10,342 nucleotides of DNA from Nitrospira sp. (GTDB lineage: Bacteria; Nitrospirota; Nitrospiria; Nitrospirales; Nitrospiraceae), in NCBI GenBank assembly GCA_020697375.1, contig JAJFBJ010000111.1, positions 1 through 10,342 on the forward strand. Reading direction: 5' to 3'. The position numbers and the translations under genes were made by a program. The notes below the pieces were generated by a model. It was not told where the DNA came from, made no database searches, and saw only the letters and a program-made list of their open reading frames with translations. Positions 1 through 5,897 of the stretch are shown here, piece by piece; positions within the stretch are counted from its first letter, which is position 1; each line of letters begins with the position of its first letter.

Positions 1-1518
1 CACCGCAAAGGTGAGGACGGGATTACCCTGACAGACTTTCGCAATCTCCAGCTGCCACCCCTCCAACGTGCCGCGCGCGTGGACAGTGTCAGAAGAGGGT
101 GAGTATCGATCCGGCTGGTAGACGACCCGCTCGGCGTTCGGCGTTTCCCCAAGGGTCTCCTTGGGCAACACGAACACTGAGAGCCCGTCTTGCCAGCCCA
201 CCATGGTAGCCGCTCGATAACGGGCGACGGGGTGACAGCTCGCAAAATACTGAAGCAGCTTCTTTTCCCTCCCCGGCACAATCGGAAGACCCGCATTCGC
301 AAGCTCCACAGGCAAGGAACCGCCCACCTCATGGAATCGACCGATCGGGGTGGGGATTTCATGAATCCCCCCATCGCGGTCTATCCAGCGCAAAAACGCG
401 CCCCAATGTTCCCGTTCCCCATCTCGGCAATGAGCCTCTACCCAGCAGGGTCTATGCGTAATCAGCACTTCGGGCTTCTCCGCATCGTCAGGAACCCACA
501 AGACTCCCTGTTGAGTGATGCGATAGCCAGTGACGGAAGGAAACTCGTTCTTCCCCTCTCCAGTTCCGAGCCTGGACCGGTGGGACCAGTCTGGACCGGT
601 CTCATTTTCTGATCGGTCCACGGGGTTTCCATGCTCCAGATGCGGCTCAGGACCGGTGGGACCGCTTGGACCGGTCAAAAGAAGCCTCCCCCATTCCTCG
701 CGAGCGGATCGCTCATAGGCGGAAGAAAGGCTCGTCATCGCCTCCTGCTCCGTATAGGGGTGATCACCATGATCTCTCACGGATCGGGCGTACCGCTGCA
801 GATATGACCGTGCCTCAGTTTCGGAAAGATGGTTGTCTCGCAGTTGGCAGGCGAGCCAGAACCCCATCTCATTGCGGCTACCGTTGTGTGCCCGTTCCAG
901 CGCATTGGTCAGGATTCTCTCAGGCCGAGACATACGCTGTCCCTGCTTCTTCCTACCCGTCTCAGAAGGCCGGCTCCCCTGGACCTTCGCAGGTGTGGTT
1001 TCTGGTTTGGAGGGCACAACCAGCTCAAGCAACCATGTGGGCATTGGCACCTGCGGATGGTTGTTCTCAAACTCATACTGCACGCCGGTCGCATGCATGC
1101 TGGGAGGCGCGACGACGTAGCCGCCATCTCCACGGAAATCGACGCCCGGGAGAGGAAAGCCACGTTTTCCCTTGGCAAAATTGCGCGTGGGCTGTCCTGG
1201 ATGGAGAAAATAGAAATGCTTCCCCCGTCCAGTCCTTGAGGTCAAGGTCTCAGGAATCTCAAAACCTCGTTCTTTCAAGGCCCGGAATCTTTCGTCACCG
1301 TCAATATCCAAGACGACGAGTTTGGACAGAGCTCCGCAGACAAGACCGATATTCGGCTGCGGGGTTCGCGAGAAGCCTCGCTTGATCGCACTGTCGGTGG
1401 GCAGTTGCTTCTGGAATTGAGCCCACGGCTCGAGGGGCTTTTTGTCACGTCCCACCGGGATAGGACACCATCCCCGGACATCGCGATACATAAGTGCGAC
1501 TTCGACCATGTTAGACAT
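1..1518 (-). CDS. PrimPol-type primase/polymerase fused to DUF927 (3' end outside window)
   Basis: Replication protein of a mobile element; 506 codons are visible and the frame is open at the left edge, so the C-terminus is missing. Residues 1-165 match the bifunctional primase-polymerase (Prim-Pol) fold: LVVLDIDGD at 67-75 supplies the metal-binding acidic pair D71/D73, and TGRGKHFYF (96-104) is the conserved nucleotide-contacting histidine strand. Residues about 195-267 look like the helical primase C-terminal (PriCT-like) region. A low-complexity linker rich in TGP follows. From about residue 330 the sequence resembles DUF927, usually the entry to a superfamily 3-like or AAA helicase; GWQLEIAKVCQGNPVLTFA (488-506) is typical. 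The start ATG lies 8 nt inside the end of the upstream gene, behind a strong AAGGAGG ribosome site, so translation is probably coupled. It should prime and unwind DNA at the element's origin. The family call is secure; the helicase part cannot be seen. Confidence 0.88.
   Translation of the reverse strand, partial: MSNMVEVALMYRDVRGWCPIPVGRDKKPLEPWAQFQKQLPTDSAIKRGFSRTPQPNIGLVCGALSKLVVLDIDGDERFRALKERGFEIPETLTSRTGRGKHFYFLHPGQPTRNFAKGKRGFPLPGVDFRGDGGYVVAPPSMHATGVQYEFENNHPQVPMPTWLLELVVPSKPETTPAKVQGSRPSETGRKKQGQRMSRPERILTNALERAHNGSRNEMGFWLACQLRDNHLSETEARSYLQRYARSVRDHGDHPYTEQEAMTSLSSAYERSAREEWGRLLLTGPSGPTGPEPHLEHGNPVDRSENETGPDWSHRSRLGTGEGKNEFPSVTGYRITQQGVLWVPDDAEKPEVLITHRPCWVEAHCRDGEREHWGAFLRWIDRDGGIHEIPTPIGRFHEVGGSLPVELANAGLPIVPGREKKLLQYFASCHPVARYRAATMVGWQDGLSVFVLPKETLGETPNAERVVYQPDRYSPSSDTVHARGTLEGWQLEIAKVCQGNPVLTFAV
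574..676. repeat. Cluster of GGACCGGT boxes inside the primase linker
   Basis: Four exact GGACCGGT boxes, with palindromic core ACCGGT, begin at 574, 593, 650 and 668. They form two imperfect copies of a 27-28 bp unit (574-601 and 650-676) with GGGACC between the boxes of each pair. The copies differ in length by one base, so the same DNA is read as TGPSGPTGP in one and TGPDWSHRS in the other. The similarity is therefore at DNA level rather than conserved protein repeats. This could be a recombination-prone linker or iteron-like binding sites for a replication initiator. Confidence 0.6.
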
Positions 1519-2011
1519 AATCGCCCTCCTCCTTCACCTTGAGGAGGCAGCGGACAATGTTATCCCACACTTTGGACGCATAGACGGGGATCCACACCAA
1601 CGAGTGGTGTTCTGTCGCTTTGACCAGCGCCTTACGGAACCTGACTTGGGAGGTCACTGCAGAGATTTTTCCTAGCCGCTTCAGGCGCCCACCATTCTCA
1701 ACCCAATATTCTTGAGGCTCCCGGCTTTTGGAGTTACGCAACTGGTAAAACCTCAATTGCGGTTCTCTAGTTTTCTCGCAACACAACATTTCACTCATCA
1801 CCAAGAGCAGATCTTCTGCGGAGGCGCCCGAGATGTCTGCACCGTTCAGGAGCTGCCTAATGCTGCTCTCGACGTCTTGAGGAGATGCGATCGAGCTTGT
1901 CGGCGATTGACCGTCAGGTAAAGATGGGGTAGGCTGTGAAAAGGTTGATTGGGTGTGTCTTCGACCCTCGTCCGGTGCTAGCCGGGCGGGGGGTTTTCTT
2001 GTGGTTGGCAT
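1511..2011 (-). CDS. Unknown protein of the integrated element, between HTH and primase
   Basis: 166 aa; I do not recognise a family. Residues 1-50 are Pro/Ser/Thr-rich and probably disordered. Residues 47-75 look helical. The C-terminal half is basic and ordered, with aromatic residues in YWVENGGRLKRLG and an alternating pattern in SLVWIPVYASKVWDNIV, suggesting a small nucleic-acid-associated domain. No signal peptide or membrane segment is seen. The start ATG shares one base with the stop of the upstream HTH gene (TGATG), and the gene's own end overlaps the primase start by 8 nt. The three genes therefore form one tightly coupled operon. The position suggests an accessory role in replication or its regulation; this is inferred from context only. 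Confidence 0.72.
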   Translation of the reverse strand: MPTTRKPPARLAPDEGRRHTQSTFSQPTPSLPDGQSPTSSIASPQDVESSIRQLLNGADISGASAEDLLLVMSEMLCCEKTREPQLRFYQLRNSKSREPQEYWVENGGRLKRLGKISAVTSQVRFRKALVKATEHHSLVWIPVYASKVWDNIVRCLLKVKEEGDYV

Positions 2012-2229
2012 CAGCGGTCCCCTTTCTCGGCCACTACAGACTGACCGTTGAATCCGGGCTTCCGCAAAGCGGCGACCACCTCGCTAACCCGAAACCTCAC
2101 TCCACGATGTTTCGCCCCCACCGCGAAACAGGGGATCAGCCCCATTCTCGCCAAGCGATACGCGCTGTATTTCGGGAGAATTCCCTTCGCCTCTAAAACC
2201 TCTGCCTTCACGAGAGCTTCATCGCTCAT
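2011..2229 (-). CDS. AlpA/excisionase-like helix-turn-helix DNA-binding protein
   Basis: 72 aa, the usual size for MerR-like excisionase/AlpA-type HTH proteins. The pattern VLEAKGILPKYSAYRLARMG (residues 11-30) gives the helix-turn-helix, and the segment ending RGVRFRVSEVVAALR (43-57) gives the wing strand and closing helix typical of these proteins. Members bend DNA at att sites for excision (Xis) or activate element genes such as the integrase (AlpA of P4-like elements). The start is supported by AAGGGG just upstream (2236-2243). It is the first gene of the operon that continues into the 166-aa protein and the primase. Which role it has, excision or transcription control, cannot be decided from sequence. 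Confidence 0.78.
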   Translation of the reverse strand: MSDEALVKAEVLEAKGILPKYSAYRLARMGLIPCFAVGAKHRGVRFRVSEVVAALRKPGFNGQSVVAEKGDR

Positions 2230-2403
2230 TTGTCACCCCTTCGCAGTGTAGGTTGCTAATGTGAACTGGCCGTACCCATACATACACGTAGAGAATTGTC
2301 GTGACCAATCCTCTATGATGCAGGCACCTATAGGATTTACGAGGCGCTGGAAGGGAGATGACTGAGCTATTAATGACTCTTGGGAATGGAGGCGTGGTAG
2401 CGC

Positions 2404-3027
2404 TTAGCGAGTAGGGCGGCCAATTTCTTTACGCCAGAGTTCACATTGCTTCTCGATCGTCTTCTTACTGAGACGCCGGACATCCATTTGTTCGTTGAGC
2501 ACCTTATAGGCAAAGTCGACGTCGCGAATAAGGTCCGCCGGGCGAAGGTGCTTGCCGGCGCGCTTCTCAGCAAGCTCAAAAAGCATTCGCAAGATTTGAC
2601 GGTCTAGTTGGTTTAATGCATCCGGCCGTCTGCGCTTAGACTTCTGGTTGAACGAAGCAAATATCTGATCGAGTGCGCGATCCGCCTCCCGCCTTGACAC
2701 ACATGGGCGGAGGTACAACGCCGCAAGCTGAGGCGGTTGGGATGAGGAAGGTTCGGCGCAATCCGCATATTCCAACACGGCTGTCCAGGCTCGCTCGTCC
2801 CGTACTAGCCCTAACCTGCGTTCGAACGGCGACATTTCACCGTACAAGTACGATGCGGTTTTCGGAACACCAATTTTAAACTGTCTTCTGATAGTACCAG
2901 TGTGCTCGTGTGTGTTAGGAGGCTTGGCAGAGGAATCGGTTAAGCGGCGGCCCATTTGCCGTCCCACTTCATTTTCTGAAGAGGCATGGGATTTCTTAGA
3001 TCTGCGAGGTATTGGGCCTTTACGCAT
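2404..3027 (-). CDS. Unknown protein next to the att site
   Basis: 207 aa, family not recognised. The first 40 residues are basic, polar and probably disordered. A middle segment includes GEMSPFERRLGLVRDERAW. The C-terminal 90 residues are strongly helical and charged (LNQLDRQILRMLFELAEKR, then a segment ending in TIEKQCELWRKEIGRPTR), reminiscent of a winged-helix DNA-binding domain, but without a clear motif. An in-frame TGA four codons upstream fixes ATG 3027 as the earliest start; no good ribosome site is visible. It is the gene nearest the tRNA-derived border and lies 174 nt upstream of the HTH operon. Two direct repeats sit immediately before its start. A regulatory or recombination role would fit its place but is not shown. 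Confidence 0.66.
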   Translation of the reverse strand: MRKGPIPRRSKKSHASSENEVGRQMGRRLTDSSAKPPNTHEHTGTIRRQFKIGVPKTASYLYGEMSPFERRLGLVRDERAWTAVLEYADCAEPSSSQPPQLAALYLRPCVSRREADRALDQIFASFNQKSKRRRPDALNQLDRQILRMLFELAEKRAGKHLRPADLIRDVDFAYKVLNEQMDVRRLSKKTIEKQCELWRKEIGRPTR

Positions 3028-3035
3028 TGGAGGGC

Positions 3036-3056
3036 GTCACGGTTCTTGTCACGGTT
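3036..3056. repeat. Tandem direct repeat GTCACGGTT, 12-bp period
   Basis: Two identical 9-bp copies, GTCACGGTT at 3036-3044 and 3048-3056, are spaced 12 bp start to start. They lie 9-29 nt upstream of the 207-aa gene's start codon and about 120 nt from the att core. This would suit an operator or an excisionase/integrase arm-type site. The binding partner is unknown. Confidence 0.5.
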
Positions 3057-3173
3057 AGGGTGTACCACAGCAACACACGAAGGACAACAGCGCACCATTG
3101 AATTTCTGCAGTTTCAGGGGGTTGCGTATCCCCTCGTTTCCTGCTGTAGCACCCTGTTTCATGGGCGAGAATC

Positions 3174-3218
3174 TTCCTAAACCGAAGGTCGCCTGTTCAA
3201 TTCAGGCCGGGGGCACCA
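3174..3218 (+). other. Integration site: 3' half of tRNA-Arg(CCT) (attR-like)
   Basis: The sequence reads as the 3' half of a tRNA: anticodon loop TTCCTAA (3174-3180, anticodon CCT at 3176-3178), anticodon stem 3' strand ACCGA, variable loop AGGTC, a perfect T-arm GCCTG-TTCAATT-CAGGC (3191-3207), acceptor strand CGGGGGC (3208-3214), A73 and CCA (3216-3218). The five bases before the loop (GAATC) do not pair with ACCGA, and no GCCCCCG 5' acceptor strand lies upstream, so the gene is not intact. Tyrosine integrases commonly recombine in the anticodon-to-CCA half of tRNA genes. The fragment then marks the distal element end, with the element to its left and chromosome to its right. The complete tRNA should lie left of the window. 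Confidence 0.82.
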
Positions 3219-3486
3219 TGATCAAGCACTTCCAGAGACCGAACCTGAATCGGCAGGGTCATTGACGTGTTGGTTTCGAAGTAAGTGTTGAGACGAGTTC
3301 TCCGCTCGCGTGCGTGATTCGATCGGCAAACGGATCCTGTCTCAGTTGCCACAGGTCGTCCTACTTCAGACACGCAGCATAGATCACCGTGACCTTTGCC
3401 TGTCCGCTGTCATCCCGGACCCGGTAGTTGGAGGACTATGTCAGCGGACAATGTTCTTGATATATTGAATCGAAAGGAGGTGAAGA
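3219..3486. other. Chromosomal spacer with a possible decayed minus-strand reading frame
   Basis: No intact gene is visible. On the minus strand one frame reads from 3435 down to a TGA at 3259-3261 and is interrupted once by TAG at 3361-3363. The part before the TAG ends in RVRDDSGQAKVTVIYAACLK and looks protein-like; the part after it begins DDLWQLRQDPFADRI. This could be the remnant of a gene truncated near the integration site. It may equally be chance, because the open stretch is under 60 codons. The last bases (about 3461-3482) hold an AT-rich patch and the ribosome site of the next gene. Confidence 0.3.
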
Positions 3487-3786
3487 ATGCGTATCGTTCT
3501 ATGCGTGAGCTTCATCCTTATATTGTATGGAGCCCCTGCCTCAGCGGCGGATCCTGACCCCTCTCCCTCTCAGCCGACCGCCATGTCGCGGATGACAGCC
3601 ATTGCGACAAAGGTGTTCACTACCGTGACGAATCTTGTCCAAGACGTGCTGCCCCTGGTGAAAGCGGCTGATGAAGAAATCGCACGAGAATGGCGCTCGG
3701 AATGGCCGCACATTGAACAAGAGATCCGTCAGCAGCTGGGTCAAGCCTTATCGGAGCCCCAACCAAAAGCCGACTCCCAACCATAG
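3487..3786 (+). CDS. Small secreted protein of unknown function
   Basis: 99 aa. Residues 1-20 form a classical Sec signal peptide (short basic start, hydrophobic stretch VLCVSFILILYG, cleavage motif ASA before ADPDP), so the mature protein of about 79 residues should be periplasmic or extracellular. After a Pro/Ser-rich spacer comes an amphipathic helical region (about 33-88) with many acidic residues and three tryptophan/proline turns, followed by a polar tail. No enzyme motif is seen. The start is well supported by AAAGGAGGTGA (3473-3483), close to the ideal ribosome site. It is followed after 168 nt by another exported protein on the same strand. The family is not recognised. Confidence 0.72.
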   Translation: MRIVLCVSFILILYGAPASAADPDPSPSQPTAMSRMTAIATKVFTTVTNLVQDVLPLVKAADEEIAREWRSEWPHIEQEIRQQLGQALSEPQPKADSQP

Positions 3787-3954
3787 TGTGTCCCTCGGAC
3801 CACGAGGGTTATTCCGCGTGGCGTTCTATCCTCAAACGTGTAGGCTATTGGTTCTCCAATGCCCCGCAGAGGGAAGTGCCCCTCTGTGTGCAAGTGTGAC
3901 AAGTTGGGCACCTGGAGATTTACCGGCACAGTTAGGGCCTGGCTGGAGGACACA

Positions 3955-4278
3955 ATGAAGAACGTGGTGAGCGTAATAGCGGCAATGGCCGTCCTGGCGT
4001 TCGGCGTGGGCTCAAGCCTTGCGGCGGGACCCATGAAGGAGGCACCTTCATCGATGGACAAACAGCCTTCCGGCGATTCTGTGAAGGGCACATTGTTGAA
4101 GATAGAGGGCGACTACTTCGTGATCGAAGGGCATGACGGAGAACAAGTTCGCGTCCATGTGGACGAAAGCACGCAACTGGAACGGGTGGTACTGGGCGAA
4201 CTGGTCCGAGCCTATATCACCGAGAAGGGACACGTGACCCGGCTCCAGCGAGTGAACGGTAGTGCGGTGCAACCGTAG
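3955..4278 (+). CDS. Small periplasmic protein with OB-like beta domain
   Basis: 107 aa. An N-terminal signal peptide (about residues 1-23, cleavage near SLA/AG) exports the protein. A Met/Ser/Pro-rich spacer precedes a compact beta-rich domain, about residues 42-101. Its pattern (KGTLLKIEGDYFVIEGHDGE, then VRVHVDESTQL, then VRAYITEKGHVTRLQRV) matches the small five-strand OB-like domains found repeatedly in Nitrospira periplasmic proteins; that comparison is from memory. The ATG at 3955 was chosen over upstream in-frame codons because GGAGG precedes it (3945-3949) and the signal peptide starts there. Its stop codon lies inside a 10-bp hairpin. Ligand and role are unknown. Confidence 0.78.
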   Translation: MKNVVSVIAAMAVLAFGVGSSLAAGPMKEAPSSMDKQPSGDSVKGTLLKIEGDYFVIEGHDGEQVRVHVDESTQLERVVLGELVRAYITEKGHVTRLQRVNGSAVQP

Positions 4279-4306
4279 CGAGATCAACCAAATGAGTCTC
4301 GCTACG
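4274..4306 (+). terminator. Hairpin at the end of the small periplasmic protein gene
   Basis: Perfect 10-bp inverted repeat CGTAGCGAGA (4274-4283) / TCTCGCTACG (4297-4306) with a 13-nt loop. It begins inside the stop codon of the preceding gene. No T-run follows, so it is a weak or factor-assisted terminator, or an mRNA-stabilising 3' hairpin. Confidence 0.5.
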
Positions 4307-4342
4307 TAGACGGTTAGCCTGCCTCGGTTAGGTGTCCCTCAT

Positions 4343-4400
4343 GAGGCTCATACCCAATTGTGGTTGGCGTGACCCGACTAAGGGGCCGTCTATGAGCCTC
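4343..4400. terminator. Inverted repeat between convergent genes
   Basis: Perfect 10-bp arms GAGGCTCATA (4343-4352) and TATGAGCCTC (4391-4400), separated by 38 nt. It sits between a plus-strand gene ending at 4278 and a minus-strand gene ending at 4406. It may be a two-way transcription barrier. The long loop and absent T-run make this tentative. Confidence 0.35.
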
Positions 4401-4405
4401 CAACC

Positions 4406-4933
4406 TTACGCCATTCCGTTCCGCACTAAATAGGACCCAATTTCAGGGCTTCGCTTCCCAGCCTGGCCTGCTGGATTCGTGTCGGTGTACGACCCTGCCG
4501 GATTATTCTTAAATAGCCAGAGTTGGGTCACACTCATGGGCGTGCTTGCTGTGGGGGCCGCTGTCCCTCGAAATTTCATCATGCCCTGGGTTTGCACCAG
4601 ACCCGCGCCGCTCGCCACGGATGAATCGACCGGGATGCCACCCATCAGTTCAATGAGAGTTTCCATCGCGACGTGGTTGCTCTCGGGGGAGGGCACGTTG
4701 TGACCGGGCCCAAATTTCGTCACTCCTGCGTGCTTCAGCAGAAGGGCGATTTCTTCACCCGTCGCATAGCGGAAACCATGCGTGGTGCTGTATCCCCCCG
4801 CCCCCGCCAACACTTCTAGGTAGGACAGATTTGCAGTAGCCGACAAATTGAGCCATTCCAGGTTCGTATCACTGTCCAGTGTGATGAGGCGGTCACCTGT
4901 TCCGGAAACGAGATCTTTATTAACGAGAGCCAC
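4406..4933 (-). CDS. PEP-CTERM-type domain protein without signal or anchor
   Basis: 175 aa. Residues 16-70 carry the pattern LITLDSDTNLEWLNL, TANLSYLEVLAG, GFRYATGEEIALLLKHAG. This is characteristic of a domain normally found in exported PEP-CTERM proteins of Gram-negative bacteria, where it follows a signal peptide and precedes a C-terminal sorting helix. Here neither is present. The protein begins at a GTG with a strong AAGGAGGT site four bases upstream, directly at the domain, and ends shortly after the WLFKNNP strand with a polar tail. Alternatively it is a cytoplasmic or differently exported derivative. It is the last member of a same-strand cassette after a 237-nt gap from the C39-like peptidase gene. 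The biochemical role of the domain is unknown. Confidence 0.75.
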   Translation of the reverse strand: MALVNKDLVSGTGDRLITLDSDTNLEWLNLSATANLSYLEVLAGAGGYSTTHGFRYATGEEIALLLKHAGVTKFGPGHNVPSPESNHVAMETLIELMGGIPVDSSVASGAGLVQTQGMMKFRGTAAPTASTPMSVTQLWLFKNNPAGSYTDTNPAGQAGKRSPEIGSYLVRNGMA

Positions 4934-5170
4934 GCTGACCTCCTTGACTATGATTTTAGCTCAGACGGTCAATGCCCTCCCTCTCAGCGAGTCTGAGCAA
5001 AGATCGGCCAGCATCGCATTCATGAGGATCAGTCCGCAACTTTCCTTTTGATTTAACCGCACCTGTCGCGTATGGGACCTGATCCAGTGACGGCGGCTGG
5101 GTGAACCAGCAAGGAAGGGTAGGAGCTAACTTCTTAGGATCTGATGTAATGAACCGGGAGAAGGTCAATA
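4934..5170. other. Spacer inside the cassette; no assured gene
   Basis: The 237 bp separate the C39-like peptidase gene from the PEP-CTERM-type gene. A minus-strand frame stays open from 5174 to 4956 (72 codons from a TTG overlapping the previous stop), ending in AGRSLLRLAEREGIDRLS. It has no ribosome site at the TTG, so it is only a candidate. No clear promoter or terminator is seen. Confidence 0.3.
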
Positions 5171-5752
5171 TCAATCGCGCCAGATGAGCAGATACTTGGG
5201 CGCGGGGTAGAAATCTTCGTAGGTTTCGCAGAACCAGTTCTCAGCCACTCTTCCGGAACCCCCGGGGGGACGTGGATCAGCCAATGGAGTGGATGGATCG
5301 GACAGGGGATCCATGAAGCAGAGCCTCAGATTATCGGCGCCGTACAGTACAACCGCGTGCGAGAGACCGTTCTCGTCCTTCGTTCCGACCACGGTGATGA
5401 CGTGACTGTTCTCCAATTTCGTGGCGAAGTGAGAGCGCTCGAGGTCCTTGGAAATTTTGGACGCGATGCCGGTTGTTGCCGGGAACGCACCATGAATGGG
5501 ATGCTCGATTCGAATCTCTTCGATCTTCAGATCGAAAGCCTTGGCGAACGCAATCCATCCACGAGGGGTTTTGAGACTCCCATCGTGGTTCAATTCCATC
5601 GCGAATGCGCTTTCGAAGTGTGTAATGACATTCTCCGGGGTTGTCCAGTCAGGTACTCCGCGGGTCACTCGACCGAATGAACTGATGGCGGCCGCCCAGC
5701 AGGTGAGGGCGCCTTGGAGTGTTGGTGGTGGTCTCTTGCGCCATGCGCTCAT
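5171..5752 (-). CDS. C39/papain-like cysteine peptidase
   Basis: 193 aa. LQGALTCWAAAIS (residues 12-24) is a papain-type nucleophile helix with C18 as catalytic cysteine and Q13 as a possible oxyanion residue. LSHAVVLYG (130-138) supplies H132, and CFMDPLS (145-151) supplies D148, completing a Cys-His-Asp triad in the order typical of C39-like (Peptidase_C39_2) enzymes. There is no signal peptide, so the protein starts in the cytoplasm. ATG 5752 was preferred to an in-frame ATG 66 nt upstream because AAGGA lies 9 nt before it, while the earlier codon has no ribosome site. It follows the NlpC/P60-like gene in the same orientation. The substrate is unknown; processing of the neighbouring pore-forming protein or attack on a target cell are both conceivable. 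Confidence 0.78.
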   Translation of the reverse strand: MSAWRKRPPPTLQGALTCWAAAISSFGRVTRGVPDWTTPENVITHFESAFAMELNHDGSLKTPRGWIAFAKAFDLKIEEIRIEHPIHGAFPATTGIASKISKDLERSHFATKLENSHVITVVGTKDENGLSHAVVLYGADNLRLCFMDPLSDPSTPLADPRPPGGSGRVAENWFCETYEDFYPAPKYLLIWRD

Positions 5753-5768
5753 GTGGATGTTTCCTTCG

Positions 5769-5897
5769 CTATCCGGACATGCCGGCTGCAGTTTGCCCCT
5801 GACACAGGGCCATGCCACAGGTTTTCAACCTTGAACGCCTCCGTCTGCCTGGGTCACGGCGCCGAATAGCCTTTTCAGGAAGAATTGCCTCGGTCAT
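5769..5897 (-). CDS. Possible 42-aa Arg-rich coupled ORF
   Basis: This reading frame starts in an ATGA overlap with the stop of the NlpC/P60-like gene (ATG 5895-5897) and ends at 5769, 16 nt before the C39-like gene, whose ribosome site follows immediately. It encodes 42 aa with a basic patch (IRRRDPGRRRRSRLK) and no recognisable domain. The placement is what translational coupling would give. The short length, two cysteines and odd composition make chance a serious alternative. It overlaps the longer upstream-start version of the C39 frame. Confidence 0.25.
   Translation of the reverse strand: MTEAILPEKAIRRRDPGRRRRSRLKTCGMALCQGQTAAGMSG

Noticed and set aside
574..676. CRISPR array
   Set aside because: Only two imperfect copies, inside a coding frame, without regular spacers; no cas genes in the window.
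666..1385. Long plus-strand open frame (239 codons)
   Set aside because: It lies antisense to the primase, whose minus-strand frame shows clear Prim-Pol motifs; composition is Arg/Ser-rich as expected of a shadow frame.
3119..3218. Complete tRNA gene
   Set aside because: The 3' half is perfect but no 5' acceptor strand or D-arm exists upstream and the anticodon stem does not pair.
4956..5174. 72-codon minus-strand frame after the C39-like peptidase
   Set aside because: TTG start without ribosome site; kept only as a note in the spacer entry.
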